DNA of 34,351 nucleotides, taken from Erythrobacter donghaensis (GTDB lineage Bacteria > Pseudomonadota > Alphaproteobacteria > Sphingomonadales > Sphingomonadaceae). Numbering within the stretch: the first letter of the stretch is position 1; each line of letters opens with the position of its first letter. The translations under genes and the position numbers were made by a program. The stretch spans positions 1 to 34,351 of the forward strand of contig NZ_LSJS01000192.1 of assembly GCF_001557325.1 (NCBI RefSeq). Reading direction: 5' to 3'. Positions 7,335 through 16,949 of this stretch are shown one piece after another. The notes beneath the pieces are model-generated. The model ran no database searches. It worked only from the letters and a program-made list of their open reading frames with translations, and was not told where the DNA came from.

Positions 7335-10300
7335 GTGCACGTCATCTTTCGCGAAACGCACGGGATGGAAGAAACGGCCATCCCACAGGATCTGGGGCAG
7401 GAGCCTGCGGATCTTGTGGTCCTGTCCTTCTCGGACAGCGATCTTGGTGCGTTCGCGGAAGGCTGGCGCCAGGCGCAAGCGGCGGACCCGGCATTTCCTT
7501 CGTTGCGGCTCGCCAACCTTGCCGCGCTGATCCACCCCTTGTCGGTCGACACCTATATCGAAAAGACATTGGCCGGGGCAAAGGCGGTGCTGATCCGGCT
7601 GATCGGCGGCACGCCCTATTGGAGCTACGGCCTTCAACAGGTCGAGATCCTGGCCCGATCGCGCGGGATTGCGCTTGCTGTCCTGCCTGCCGATGGTCGG
7701 CCGGATTGGCGCCTCGACAGTGCCTCCACGCTTTCTCCCGCCACGCTGGCCAAGCTTTGCCAATTGTGTGACGAGGGCGGTGCGGCAGCGGCGCGCGCGG
7801 CCCTGGCCGCTCTCGCGCACGCCGCAGGGCTTGGCGTCAGCACTGTGACGCAATGCACGGCTTTGCCGGCAACTGGCGGATGGCACCCCTCCTGCGGGAT
7901 CATCGATCCTGCCACCTTCAGGCCCAATGCGGATCGGCCGCTGATCCTGATCGTCTTCTACCGTGCGTACCTCGCCGCACACGACCTGCACCCGATCGCC
8001 GCGCTTCATTCCGCGCTTGAACAACGCGGCTTTGACGCGCTCTCGATCTTCGTCCCCTCGCTCAAGCCCCCTGAGGTCAGGGCGCAGGTGGATCGCTGGG
8101 TGCGTTCACTGGCGCCTGCAGCCATCGTCAATGCTACGGCTTTTTCCGCGCGAGGCGAGGACGGCGGAACGCCGCTCGACGGGGCGGGCGTTCCGGTCTT
8201 CCAGATCGCACTTGCCACCGCGCCGCGCGCAGGATGGGCGAGCACATCGCGTGGCCTCTCGCCGGCTGACCTTGCCATGCATGTCGTGCTCCCCGAGATT
8301 GACGGGCGCATCTTTGCAGGCGTGTCGAGCTTCAAAGAGGCTGGCGAACGCGATCCGGCACTCGGCTTCGCTCCCTATTCGCACCGCGGCGATGATAACC
8401 GGATCGCAGCGATCGCCGACCGGGTGGCGCGCTGGATCGGGCTGGCCCGCAAGCCGGCATGCGAACGCCGCGTCGCCCTGATCCTGTCGACCTACCCCGG
8501 CAAGGCCTACCAGATGGCGCACGCTGTGGGTCTTGACGCGCTGGCCTCAGTCGATGCGATTGCCGCCGATCTGGCGGCAGCCGGGTACGAGGTCGGCCCA
8601 CCCAGCGATCTTGCCAGGCGGCTGGCGGCTGAGCATCTGGTCTGGCCTTTGAATGCCTACCGCACTGCCATGTCCGCCCTGCCCGAGACGCTGCGGCAGG
8701 ACCTTACCTCGGCATGGGGAGAGCCGGAAGACGATCCGCTGGCTGTCGATGGGGCATTTCGCTTCCCGGCGCTCACGCTCGGCCAGGTGCTGGTGGCGCT
8801 TCAGCCCGAGCGGGGGGAGCCTATCAGTCGCGATGCAGACTATCACGACCTCTCGCGCTGCCCGCGGCACGCCTATGTCGCCTTCTACCTGTGGCTGGGC
8901 CAGCAGGGTACGGATGCGCTGGTCCATGTTGGCGCGCATGGTACGCTGGAATGGCTGCCGGGGAAGGCTGTAGCGCTGTCTGACGCTTGCTGGCCCGAAG
9001 CGCTGACACAAGCGATGCCGGTCATCTATCCCTTCATCGTCAACGATCCGGGCGAGGCAGCGCAGGCCAAGCGCCGCATCGGTGCTGTCACCATCGGCCA
9101 TGTACCGCCGCCGCTCGTCCCGACCGGAAGCGGCGCCGGGCTGGGCCGGATCGAGGCCTTGCTGGACGAATTCTCCAATGCCGACGGGCTGGACCCTGCC
9201 CGCCGGGACCGGCTGCAGACATCCATCCGCGAGGAAGCTGCCGCGCTGGGGCTGGAGGCAGAGCTCGGCCTTGATACCGCCACCACTTTAGTCGAGGCAA
9301 TAACCCGGATTGATCGCTTCGTCTGCGATGTGAAAGCCAGCCAGTTCGGTGACGGTCTCCACGTTTTCGGGCGCGGTGAACAGGGCGCGGCAGAGCGGAA
9401 CGGGCTTCTGGCTGCGCTGGACGGCCGATGGATCGCTCCCGGACCATCTGGTTCGCCCCATCGCGGACGAACCGATGTGCTGCCGACGGGGCGCAACCTC
9501 TACACGATCGATCCGCGCGCCGTACCTTCGCGCGCAGCGCATGCACAGGGCGTCGTGCTCGCCGAGGAGCTGCTCCGCCGCCACCTGCAGGATCACGGCG
9601 ACTACCCGCGCGGCCTTGTGGTGGATCTTTGGGGTTCGGCCACCATGCGCACGGCTGGTGAAGAGTTTGCGATGGCGCTGCACCTTCTGGGGGCAAAGCC
9701 GATGTGGGACATGGCTTCAGAGCGCGTGACGGGGATCGAGATTCTCCCGCTCGCCATGCTCGACCGCCCGCGCATCGATGTAACGCTGCGCGTTTCTGGC
9801 CTGTTTCGTGATGCCTTTCCCACCCTGCCCGCCTTGTTCGGTCAGGCCGTCCTGGCGCTGTGCACCAGGGACGAACCTGCCGACTGGAACCCTTTCGTTG
9901 CCTTGGCCCCGGCGCCGCGCGTCTATGGTCCGCGTCCGGGCCGGTATGGGCTCGGGATCGGAGACGCGGCCGAAACCTATACCGACGATGCCCGGCGTGC
10001 GGCGGGCGAAGCATGGCTGGCAGCCTCCGATCACGCGCTGGATGGCGTTTCCGATTTCAGCACGGGAAGCGAGGCTGACCCCGATGGCATCCGTCTGCGA
10101 GTGGCCAGCGCGGACGCCTTCGTCCACCTGCAAGACCTGCCTGAAACCGACCTCTTGCTGGCCGCGGACTATGCCGGGCACGAGGCAGGCTTTGCCGCAG
10201 CCCAGGCGATTGTCGGAGGCAAGGCCGCACTCTATCATCTCGACAATCGCGACCCGAACAATCCGGCGGCCCGCACGCTGACCGAAGAAATTGCCCGCGT

Positions 10301-10613
10301 GGTCCGTGCCCGAGCCGCCAATCCAGGCTGGATCGCAGGAATGATGCGCCACGGCTTTCGTGGGGGCGCGGAACTGGCCGCGACGCTGGACCACCTAGGT
10401 GCTTTCGCACATCTTTCCGGCAGCGTGCCGCCGCAGCTGATCGACCTCTATCACGAGGCAACGCTCGGCCAGTCCGAAGTTCGTGCCTTTCTCGAACGCG
10501 AAAATCCCGATGCACTGGCGGCGATGGAGGCGCGCTTTGCGGCGCTTCATGCCGCAGGCCTTTGGCGCACCCGGCGAAACTCCATCCTGGCCAGCCTGCG
10601 GGAGGCACCATGA
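7335..10613 (+). CDS. cobN: Cobaltochelatase large subunit CobN (aerobic pathway)
   Basis: The large subunit (1092 residues, slightly short for the family) of the ATP-dependent cobaltochelatase, which inserts Co2+ into hydrogenobyrinic acid a,c-diamide. The start is GTG at 7335, giving (M)HVIFRETHGMEETAIP, which fits CobN N-termini; the next methionine (MEETA) would remove conserved sequence. Family landmarks are VVLSFSDSDLGAFA near the N-terminus, HVGAHGTLEWLPGK and HLLGAKPMWD in the centre-right, and a metal-chelatase-like C-terminal half (RHGFRGGAEL). The stop overlaps cobG (ATGA). The partner AAA+ subunits (aerobic CobS and CobT) are not in this window and must be supplied from elsewhere. 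Related Mg-chelatase BchH/ChlH is excluded by context. Confidence 0.95.
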   Translation: MHVIFRETHGMEETAIPQDLGQEPADLVVLSFSDSDLGAFAEGWRQAQAADPAFPSLRLANLAALIHPLSVDTYIEKTLAGAKAVLIRLIGGTPYWSYGLQQVEILARSRGIALAVLPADGRPDWRLDSASTLSPATLAKLCQLCDEGGAAAARAALAALAHAAGLGVSTVTQCTALPATGGWHPSCGIIDPATFRPNADRPLILIVFYRAYLAAHDLHPIAALHSALEQRGFDALSIFVPSLKPPEVRAQVDRWVRSLAPAAIVNATAFSARGEDGGTPLDGAGVPVFQIALATAPRAGWASTSRGLSPADLAMHVVLPEIDGRIFAGVSSFKEAGERDPALGFAPYSHRGDDNRIAAIADRVARWIGLARKPACERRVALILSTYPGKAYQMAHAVGLDALASVDAIAADLAAAGYEVGPPSDLARRLAAEHLVWPLNAYRTAMSALPETLRQDLTSAWGEPEDDPLAVDGAFRFPALTLGQVLVALQPERGEPISRDADYHDLSRCPRHAYVAFYLWLGQQGTDALVHVGAHGTLEWLPGKAVALSDACWPEALTQAMPVIYPFIVNDPGEAAQAKRRIGAVTIGHVPPPLVPTGSGAGLGRIEALLDEFSNADGLDPARRDRLQTSIREEAAALGLEAELGLDTATTLVEAITRIDRFVCDVKASQFGDGLHVFGRGEQGAAERNGLLAALDGRWIAPGPSGSPHRGRTDVLPTGRNLYTIDPRAVPSRAAHAQGVVLAEELLRRHLQDHGDYPRGLVVDLWGSATMRTAGEEFAMALHLLGAKPMWDMASERVTGIEILPLAMLDRPRIDVTLRVSGLFRDAFPTLPALFGQAVLALCTRDEPADWNPFVALAPAPRVYGPRPGRYGLGIGDAAETYTDDARRAAGEAWLAASDHALDGVSDFSTGSEADPDGIRLRVASADAFVHLQDLPETDLLLAADYAGHEAGFAAAQAIVGGKAALYHLDNRDPNNPAARTLTEEIARVVRARAANPGWIAGMMRHGFRGGAELAATLDHLGAFAHLSGSVPPQLIDLYHEATLGQSEVRAFLERENPDALAAMEARFAALHAAGLWRTRRNSILASLREAP

Positions 10614-11737
10614 CCGGATTTGCCGTCAAGGGCTGGTGCCCGGACGCATGGCACCCGATGATGTCCGGAGACGGCCTACTGGTGCGGGTCAAACCCCGGC
10701 TCGGGCGGCTGACGCGGGAGCAGGCGCTGGCCCTTTGCGATGCGGCCGCCACCTGCGGCAGCGGGCTGATCGACCTGACGCGGCGCGCTAATCTGCAGAT
10801 TCGCGGCGTTGCCCAAGATCGCTGGCCCTTGCTGATCCAAAGGCTGATTACGCTGGAATTAGTGCAGCCCGAGCCTGCACTCGAAGCGCGGCGCAACGTC
10901 CTTGTCGCGCCCGACTGGCAGGAGAACGACGACACCCACCGCATCGCCAACGCCCTGCTGGCCCGGATAGGCGAATGGCCCGATCTTCCCGGCAAGGTCG
11001 GGTTCGTCATCGATGCCGGCCCTGCCGCTGTGCTGACCGGCGCATCCGGCGATTTCCGTGTCGAACGCGGCACGGACGGCAGCCTCATGCTTCGCGCCGA
11101 TGGTCGCCCCACCGGATCAAGCCTGTCTCCAGGCACGGAAGCGGACGCCCTGATCGCTCTCGCTCACTGGTTCGCCGCCAGCGGCGGCGCGGCAGCAGGG
11201 CGCATGGCCCGTTGGGATGCGGAACTTCCCGCATGGGCAAAAGGTGCGATAGCGCCTGCAAAGGCTGAACCGCGCCATGTTTCTGGCACCGGACATCATC
11301 CATCGGTCGCGCTGGCGTTCGGGCTGATAGAGGCTCCGGCTCTAACCACCCTGCTCGAAACCGGCCCTGCTTCCGGCCTGCGGACAACACCGTGGCGGTG
11401 GCTGTTGATCGAAGGGGCTGGTTCTGCCGGGACCCAACCGTTCACCGGCGCTGGACCTGATCCGCTGCCCCATGTTGAGGCCTGTCCGGGCGCACCATTC
11501 TGTGCGCAGGCAACGGTTGAAACTCGCGCGCTCGCGCGCCGACTTGGGCCGTATATCTCTGGGCGGCTGCACGTTTCGGGTTGTGCCAAAGGCTGCGCCT
11601 GTTCGCAGGTGGCCGATGTCACGCTGACCGGACGCAACGGCAGGTTCGATCTGGTCCTTGCTGGCAAAGCCGGATCGCCTCCGTCCCGCTCCGCCTTGAG
11701 CGCCAGCGAAATCCTCGCGCATTTTGGAGCCGTCTGA
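10610..11737 (+). CDS. cobG: Precorrin-3B synthase CobG (oxygen-dependent)
   Basis: A 375-residue member of the nitrite/sulfite reductase haemoprotein family. CobG uses O2 and an Fe-S centre to convert precorrin-3A to precorrin-3B and defines the aerobic pathway. The [4Fe-4S] ligands are visible as C-x5-C (Cys292, Cys298 in CPGAPFC) and C-x3-C (Cys325, Cys329 in GCAKGC). The N-terminal half carries the half-repeat typical of the family (LIDLTRRANLQIRGV). The start at 10610 overlaps the cobN stop (ATGA), and the stop overlaps cobH (TGATG). Generic sulfite reductases are longer, and the shorter length plus context support CobG. Confidence 0.93.
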   Translation: MTGFAVKGWCPDAWHPMMSGDGLLVRVKPRLGRLTREQALALCDAAATCGSGLIDLTRRANLQIRGVAQDRWPLLIQRLITLELVQPEPALEARRNVLVAPDWQENDDTHRIANALLARIGEWPDLPGKVGFVIDAGPAAVLTGASGDFRVERGTDGSLMLRADGRPTGSSLSPGTEADALIALAHWFAASGGAAAGRMARWDAELPAWAKGAIAPAKAEPRHVSGTGHHPSVALAFGLIEAPALTTLLETGPASGLRTTPWRWLLIEGAGSAGTQPFTGAGPDPLPHVEACPGAPFCAQATVETRALARRLGPYISGRLHVSGCAKGCACSQVADVTLTGRNGRFDLVLAGKAGSPPSRSALSASEILAHFGAV

Positions 11738-12366
11738 TGCCCCATGTCTATGAAACCGACGGGGCAGCGATCTATCGCCAGTCGTTTGCCACGATCCGCT
11801 CCGAAGCCGATCTCTCCCCTTTCGCACCAGGCGAAGAACAGGTGGCGGTGCGGATGATCCATGCGGCCGGGATGGTTGGACTTGCAGCGCATATCCGGTT
11901 CTCGTCGGGATTTGCCGATGCGGCACGCGCTGCGCTGGCCAGCGGCGCGCCAATATTGTGCGATGCGCGGATGGTGTCTGAAGGGATCACCCGCGCCCGG
12001 CTTCCCGGGAGCAACGCAATCATCTGCACGCTGCACGATCCTGCGGTGCCTGACCTTGCACGCAAGATCGGCAACACCCGATCCGCTGCCGCGCTGGAAC
12101 TGTGGCGGCCCATTCTGGCGGGCGCGGTCGTGGCGATCGGCAATGCACCAACCGCGCTGTTTCATCTGCTGAACATGCTGGAAGACCCCGCCTGCCCACG
12201 CCCTGCGGCGATCATCGGCTGTCCGGTGGGCTTCGTGGGAGCAGCTGAATCCAAGGCTGCCCTCTGGGCCGCTCCTCCTGCACCCTGCTGCGTCGTCGAG
12301 GGCCGCCTTGGCGGAAGTGCCATCACCGTGGCGGCCATCAACGCGCTGGCGAGTACGGCAGAATGA
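11737..12366 (+). CDS. cobH: Precorrin-8X methylmutase CobH
   Basis: A 209-residue enzyme that moves the C-11 methyl group to C-12, converting precorrin-8X into hydrogenobyrinic acid. The catalytic histidine lies in MIHAAGMVGLA at His42, matching the position of the active-site His43 of the characterised Pseudomonas denitrificans enzyme. Other family segments are GAPILCDARMVSEGI and IGCPVGFVGAAESK. Length is standard. The start at 11737 shares one base with the cobG stop (TGATG) and the stop overlaps cobI (ATGA). Longer upstream reading in this frame falls inside cobG and is not used. Confidence 0.95.
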   Translation: MPHVYETDGAAIYRQSFATIRSEADLSPFAPGEEQVAVRMIHAAGMVGLAAHIRFSSGFADAARAALASGAPILCDARMVSEGITRARLPGSNAIICTLHDPAVPDLARKIGNTRSAAALELWRPILAGAVVAIGNAPTALFHLLNMLEDPACPRPAAIIGCPVGFVGAAESKAALWAAPPAPCCVVEGRLGGSAITVAAINALASTAE

Positions 12367-13100
12367 ACGCCGGCACGAAAATCGGCACCATTCACGGTGT
12401 CGGGCTTGGTCCGGGTGCGGCAGACCTGCTGAGCGTGCGCGCCGACCGGCTTGTACGCACGGCGCACCACGTCGCCTATTTCCGCAAGGCCGGGCGGCCC
12501 GGCCAGGCAAGGCGCATCGTGGAAGGGATGCTCCGCGCTGACGTGATCGAGTTTCCGATGGAATATCCGGTAACCACCGAAATCCCGGTATCCGATCCTC
12601 GCTACAATGCCTGCCTGTCGGCGTTCTACACGCACTGTTCGGAGCGGCTTGCAGCGATTTCGCAGCAGGGTGAGGACGTCGTCGTGCTGTGTGAGGGCGA
12701 CCCGTTCTTCTACGGCTCCTTCATGCACCTCCATGCCCGCCTTTCAGGCCGCATACCGGTGGAAGTCGTCCCTGGCATCACGGGCATGTCTGGCGCCTGG
12801 ACCGCGACGGACCTGCCGATCACCTGGGGCGATGATGTGATGACCGTGGTCATGGCCACGCTGCCGGAAGCCGAGCTTGCCCGCCGGATCCGCGAGACTG
12901 ACGCGCTGGTGGTGATGAAGATCGGTCGGAACCTGCCCAAGCTTCGCCGCGCCGTGGCAGCCGCCGGGCGCATGGATGCGGCATGGCTGGTCGAACACGC
13001 AGCGATGCCCGGACAGCGCGTCACCATGCTGGCCGAGGCTGAAGCGGTGACCCCCTATTTCTCGATCCTGCTGATCCATGGTCAGGGGCGGCGACCATGA
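12363..13100 (+). CDS. cobI: Precorrin-2 C20-methyltransferase CobI
   Basis: A 245-residue SAM-dependent tetrapyrrole methylase that adds the C-20 methyl to precorrin-2, giving precorrin-3A. The N-terminal glycine-rich motif GVGLGPGAADLL, the central CEGDPFFYGSFM and EVVPGITGMSGAW segments identify the methylase fold and the CobI/CbiL subgroup. It sits in a run of six methylases in this operon. It overlaps cobH and cobJ by four bases on each side (ATGA), indicating coupled translation. CbiL of the anaerobic pathway is similar, but CobG, CobF and CobN in the same operon define the aerobic route. Confidence 0.94.
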   Translation: MNAGTKIGTIHGVGLGPGAADLLSVRADRLVRTAHHVAYFRKAGRPGQARRIVEGMLRADVIEFPMEYPVTTEIPVSDPRYNACLSAFYTHCSERLAAISQQGEDVVVLCEGDPFFYGSFMHLHARLSGRIPVEVVPGITGMSGAWTATDLPITWGDDVMTVVMATLPEAELARRIRETDALVVMKIGRNLPKLRRAVAAAGRMDAAWLVEHAAMPGQRVTMLAEAEAVTPYFSILLIHGQGRRP

Positions 13101-13873
13101 ACGGGGAAAAGGACAAGGGTTGGCTAGCAATCGCCGGTCTGGGACCAGGAGACGAGGCACTCGTCACACCCGAAGTCACCGCCGCGCTGGCCGGGGCTAC
13201 GGACGTGATCGGGTACATTCCCTATGTCGCCCGGATAGCTGCACGCGAAGGCCTGACGCTTCACCCCTCGGACAACCGGGTGGAGCTCGACCGCGCCGCT
13301 CTGGCGCTCGATCTTGCGGCGCAGGGCCGCAGGGTCGTTGTCGTATCGTCAGGTGATCCGGGGGTGTTCGCGATGGCCTCGGCGGTATTCGAAGCGCTTG
13401 AGGCAGGTCCTTCCCGCTGGCGGACGCTGGATATCAGGGTGCTGCCAGGCATCACCGCCATGCTGGCCGCCAGTGCACGGGCCGGGGCACCGCTGGGTCA
13501 CGATTTTTGCGCGATCAATCTTTCCGACAACCTGAAACCCTGGGCCATGATCGAAAAGCGACTGCGGCTGGCCGTGCAGGCGGACTTTGCCGTGGCGCTT
13601 TACAACCCCCGCTCGAAGGCGCGCCCAGAAGGCTTCGCTCGTGCGCTGGCCGTATTAAGAGAAGTGTGCGGCGATGATCGCCCGATGCTGTTTGCCCGCG
13701 CCGTCACAACGCCGGAGGAAGATCTGCGCATCGTGCCGCTGGGCAAGGCGCACGATGAAATGGCCGACATGCGCACCACGGTGATCGTGGGATCAAGCCG
13801 GACACGGATCATCGAACGTGCGGCAGGCCCAATCCTCTATACGCCCCGGTCCGTTGCGGAAATGGCCTCATGA
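13097..13873 (+). CDS. cobJ: Precorrin-3B C17-methyltransferase CobJ
   Basis: A 258-residue SAM-dependent methylase that methylates C-17 of precorrin-3B and drives ring contraction to precorrin-4. Motifs are GLGPGDEALVTPE near the N-terminus, VVSSGDPGVFAMASA, LPGITAMLAASARAGAPLGHDF and the family-typical NLSDNLKPW. The start overlaps the cobI stop (ATGA). Its last 37 bp are overlapped tail-to-tail by the opposite-strand gene cobK (13837-13873), so transcripts of the two genes would be complementary there. This is the only point where the plus-strand chain of overlapping genes is interrupted before cobL. Confidence 0.95.
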   Translation: MNGEKDKGWLAIAGLGPGDEALVTPEVTAALAGATDVIGYIPYVARIAAREGLTLHPSDNRVELDRAALALDLAAQGRRVVVVSSGDPGVFAMASAVFEALEAGPSRWRTLDIRVLPGITAMLAASARAGAPLGHDFCAINLSDNLKPWAMIEKRLRLAVQADFAVALYNPRSKARPEGFARALAVLREVCGDDRPMLFARAVTTPEEDLRIVPLGKAHDEMADMRTTVIVGSSRTRIIERAAGPILYTPRSVAEMAS

Positions 13874-14598
13874 CCAAGCCATTCCAGCACATCTTCTGCG
13901 CGACAAACCTCGATCCGGTCACCGATCACCGGGCGGTCGATCATCACGACCGGAAGCTTGAGCTGGCGCGCAGCGACAAGCTTTGCCTCGGCGCCCGTGC
14001 CACCGGCGTTCTTGCACACAACAAGGTCGATCATGTGAGACTGCATCAGCAGCCGATCACCTTCAGCCGTAAACGGCCCGCGATCGATGACAAGGTCGTG
14101 GGAGGGCAAGCCTGGGGGCGCAGCCGGAGGGTCAACAAAGCGCAGCAGGTAGTGATGCTGCGGCTGTGCGGCAAAGGCTTCCACATGCATTCGGCCCAGC
14201 GCAAGCAGGATGCGGCGCGGCGTGCCCGCCAGTTTGGCCACCGCATCGGCAATGTCTCTCACGCATGTCCAGCGATCGCCCGGCCCGGCCTCCCATGCGG
14301 GTCTGGTCAGGGCGATATGGGCAATCCCGGCAATCCGCGCAGCCTCTATGGCATGTTCGCTCATAGTCGCGGCAAAGGGATGCGTCGCATCGACCAGATG
14401 CGTGATGCGATGGTCTTGGAGATAGGCCACAAGCCCCGCCACCCCACCAAAGCCGCCGACGCGGATCGGCACCGGCTGTGGCCGCGGGTTGTCGGTCCTG
14501 CCCGCGTAGCTGAGCGTCGTCGCAATCTGCGCTGCCGCAAGCAGGCGCGCCAGTGCGCTCGCTTCGGTTGTCCCGCCAAGCAGGAGAACATTCGGCAT
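13837..14598 (-). CDS. cobK: Precorrin-6A reductase CobK, antisense to the rest of the operon
   Basis: A 253-residue NADPH-dependent reductase converting precorrin-6A to dihydro-precorrin-6B. The start gives [20 protein letters not shown], a typical N-terminus for the family; DATHPFAATMSEHA and LALGRMHVEAFA are further family segments, and VCKNAGGTGAEAKL is near the C-terminus. Its ATG (complement of 14596-14598) shares two base pairs with the cobL ATG (14597-14599), and its stop lies 37 bp inside cobJ. It is the only synthesis gene on the minus strand, so it needs a promoter inside cobL, outside the riboswitch. An alternative ATG three codons upstream (14607) is possible but has poor spacing to the GAGGG upstream. 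Confidence 0.93.
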   Translation of the reverse strand: MPNVLLLGGTTEASALARLLAAAQIATTLSYAGRTDNPRPQPVPIRVGGFGGVAGLVAYLQDHRITHLVDATHPFAATMSEHAIEAARIAGIAHIALTRPAWEAGPGDRWTCVRDIADAVAKLAGTPRRILLALGRMHVEAFAAQPQHHYLLRFVDPPAAPPGLPSHDLVIDRGPFTAEGDRLLMQSHMIDLVVCKNAGGTGAEAKLVAARQLKLPVVMIDRPVIGDRIEVCRAEDVLEWLGHEAISATDRGV

Positions 14599-15805
14599 GG
14601 CTGACATGGACCCTCGCGCATGGTTGACGATCATCGGCATCGGTGAAGACGGCGTGGACGGCCTTTGCTCAGCGGGCCGGGCCGCGCTGGCCAGGGCCGA
14701 ACTGGTCATGGGATCGGCGCGCCATCTTGCGCTGCTTCCCGCGCTTAGCTGCGCGGTCTTCGAATGGCCAGTTCCCTTTGCCGATGGCATAGCCGAACTG
14801 CTGGCGCATCGCGGGCGGCGCGTGGTCATGCTGTCATCGGGCGATCCGTTCTGGTTCGGCGCAGGCGCAAGCCTTGCGCGCCATCTCGGTCCGGCGGAAT
14901 GGGTTGCGCATCCCGCGCCATCGACCTTCAGCCTTGCAGCCGCCCGGCTGGGCTGGCCGATCCAGGAAACGGCCTGCCTCGGCCTGCACGCAGCGCCGCT
15001 GGAACGCTTGCGCCCCCATATTGCGCACGGCCAGCGCGCAATCGTCCTGCTGCGCGATGGCGATGCCGTTGCAGCGGTGGCGCAATATCTGACCAGCAAG
15101 GGCTTCGGCCCATCGACGCTTCATGTGATGGAAGCGCTGGGCGGCCCCCGTGAACGCCTCCGCGTGACGACCGCGCAAGCCCTGCCGTTCGCAGACATTG
15201 CCCATCCCGTTGCCGTGGGTATCGCGTTCGCCGGTTCAGGCAATGTCTTGCCCGCCACATCCGGCAGACCGGATGCGTGGTTCGATCACGACGGGCAGAT
15301 CACCAAGGCCCCGGTGCGCGCCCTGACCCTCTCGGCCCTCGCCCCGCGTGCCGGTGAATGGCTCTGGGATATCGGCACGGGTTCTGGGTCAATCGCGATC
15401 GAATGGCTGCTGGCTCATCCCGCCAACCGGGCGACCGCGTTTGAAGCCGATCCGGTACGGGCCGGCCGCGCCCGCGCAAACGCCACGGTTCTGGGTGTAG
15501 ACCGGTTGGATGTGATCAATGCCCGGATGCCCGAAGGCCTGCCGGAAGGCCCCCATCCGCATGCCGTGTTCATCGGTGGCGGCTTGTCCGACCCGCTGCT
15601 CGATGCCCTCTGGGCCCGGCTGCCTGATGGAACGCGGCTGGTGGCCAACGCCGTGAGCCTTGAATCGGAAGCCGCTGTTACCCGTTGGCATGGCGCAAAG
15701 GGCGGCAGTCTGCTGCGCATCGAACTGGCCGATGCCGTGCCCCTTGGCCAGCGGCATGGCTGGAAGGGGCGCTATCCCGTGGTGCAGTGGAGCGTCACGC
15801 TATGA
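14597..15805 (+). CDS. cobL: Precorrin-6Y C5,15-methyltransferase (decarboxylating) CobL
   Basis: A 402-residue fusion of two enzymes. Residues about 1-200 are the CbiE-type tetrapyrrole methylase ([27 protein letters not shown]). Residues about 225-402 are the CbiT-type Rossmann methylase and decarboxylase, with the SAM site [14 protein letters not shown]. Together they methylate C-5 and C-15 and decarboxylate the C-12 acetate, giving precorrin-8X. The ATG at 14597 is preceded by AGGAG (14582-14586), which lies within the first codons of the opposite gene cobK; the later ATG at 14606 would be too far from it. The stop overlaps cobE (ATGA). Confidence 0.94.
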   Translation: MADMDPRAWLTIIGIGEDGVDGLCSAGRAALARAELVMGSARHLALLPALSCAVFEWPVPFADGIAELLAHRGRRVVMLSSGDPFWFGAGASLARHLGPAEWVAHPAPSTFSLAAARLGWPIQETACLGLHAAPLERLRPHIAHGQRAIVLLRDGDAVAAVAQYLTSKGFGPSTLHVMEALGGPRERLRVTTAQALPFADIAHPVAVGIAFAGSGNVLPATSGRPDAWFDHDGQITKAPVRALTLSALAPRAGEWLWDIGTGSGSIAIEWLLAHPANRATAFEADPVRAGRARANATVLGVDRLDVINARMPEGLPEGPHPHAVFIGGGLSDPLLDALWARLPDGTRLVANAVSLESEAAVTRWHGAKGGSLLRIELADAVPLGQRHGWKGRYPVVQWSVTL

Positions 15806-16167
15806 TCGTGGCTGGCTTCGGCTTTCGGCGCGGCGCAGACCTCGCTTCGCTGCGGGCGGCGCTGGAACTGGCGCAGGACGGGCTGCCCCCTATAACCCAT
15901 TTGGCGACCGCCATCGACAAGACGTCTGCGTTGGTACCGCTTGCAGAGGCACTGGGACTGCCGATGACCGGCATCCCATCGGCGTCCCTGTCCACCACGC
16001 CTACGCCCACCAGCTCTTCCGCCAGCCTGAAGGCACGCGCGACCGGCAGTGTCGCAGAAGCCTGCGCGCTGGTCGCCGCTGGTCCGGGCGCCCGCCTGTT
16101 GCGCACGCGCCACATCTCGCCCGATCGCATGGCCAGCTGCGCCATTGCCGAAGGAACACAGCCATGA
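15802..16167 (+). CDS. cobE: CobE, small CbiG C-terminal-domain protein
   Basis: A 121-residue protein corresponding to the C-terminal domain of CbiG (CobE family). It starts [17 protein letters not shown] and has the typical conserved stretch [15 protein letters not shown]. CobE is required for B12 synthesis in some bacteria but its exact reaction is unsettled; in the anaerobic pathway CbiG opens the delta-lactone ring. The start at 15802 makes a 4-bp overlap with cobL and the end overlaps cobM in the same way. Longer upstream reading in this frame lies inside cobL and is rejected. Confidence 0.88.
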   Translation: MIVAGFGFRRGADLASLRAALELAQDGLPPITHLATAIDKTSALVPLAEALGLPMTGIPSASLSTTPTPTSSSASLKARATGSVAEACALVAAGPGARLLRTRHISPDRMASCAIAEGTQP

Positions 16168-16949
16168 CCGTCCACTTCATCGGCGCCGGCCCCGGCGCAC
16201 CCGATCTTCTGACCCTGCGCGGGCGCGACCTGATCGCCGCCAGCCCGGTCTGCCTCTATGCCGGTTCGCTGGTTCCCGTGGCGGTACTCGCTCACTGTCC
16301 GCCCGGTGCCCGCATCGTCAACACCGCGCCCATGACGCTGGACGAGATCATCGCCGAGATCGCGGAGGCTGACGCCGCAGGGTTTGATGTTGCCCGCCTC
16401 CATTCGGGCGACCTGTCCGTCTGGTCGGCGATGGGAGAACAATTGCGCCGCCTGCGCGCACTGGACATTCCGTTTACGGTCACGCCGGGTGTCCCCGCCT
16501 TCGCGGCGGCAGCGGCGGCTCTGGAAGCCGAACTGACCTTGCCCGAGCTCGGCCAGTCGCTGGTACTCACGCGCACGCCAGGGCGGGCCAGCGCGATGCC
16601 GCAGAGCGAGAGCCTCGCCAATTTCGCTGTGACGGGCGCGACTCTGGCTATCCATCTATCGATCCACAACCTCGCGCGGGTCGTGGCCGATCTTGCTCCC
16701 GCCTATGGCGCGGATTGCCCCGTTGCGGTCGTCTGGCGCGCCAGCTGGCCCGACCAGCGGATCGTCCGGGCCACCCTCGAGACCGTCGAAACAGCCGTCG
16801 CCGGCAGCATGGAACGAACCGCGCTGATCCTTGTCGGACGGGTGCTGGGGGCGGAGGACTTCGCACCAAGCAGCCTCTACGCCCACGGCTACGACCGGCG
16901 CTTCCGCCCACAGGATGCGAGCTCCCGCTTTGCAGGAGCCGGGGAATGA
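16164..16949 (+). CDS. cobM: Precorrin-4 C11-methyltransferase CobM
   Basis: A 261-residue SAM-dependent methylase that adds a methyl to C-11 of precorrin-4, giving precorrin-5. It begins [20 protein letters not shown], the standard glycine-rich opening of this subgroup, followed by [25 protein letters not shown] and [16 protein letters not shown], all diagnostic for CobM/CbiF. Length matches the family. It overlaps cobE and cobB by four bases each (ATGA). Reading further upstream in frame enters cobL and cobE sequence and is not used. Confidence 0.95.
   Translation: MTVHFIGAGPGAPDLLTLRGRDLIAASPVCLYAGSLVPVAVLAHCPPGARIVNTAPMTLDEIIAEIAEADAAGFDVARLHSGDLSVWSAMGEQLRRLRALDIPFTVTPGVPAFAAAAAALEAELTLPELGQSLVLTRTPGRASAMPQSESLANFAVTGATLAIHLSIHNLARVVADLAPAYGADCPVAVVWRASWPDQRIVRATLETVETAVAGSMERTALILVGRVLGAEDFAPSSLYAHGYDRRFRPQDASSRFAGAGE

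Noticed and set aside
9088..10014. Long minus-strand frame opposite cobN
   Set aside because: Typical shadow frame in G+C-rich DNA; the translation is rich in Arg/Pro/Ala and the plus-strand gene is certain.
14599..15099. N-terminal extension of cobK to a 420-residue protein
   Set aside because: The extra part is antisense to cobL and lacks similarity; the enzyme family begins at MPNVLLLGG.
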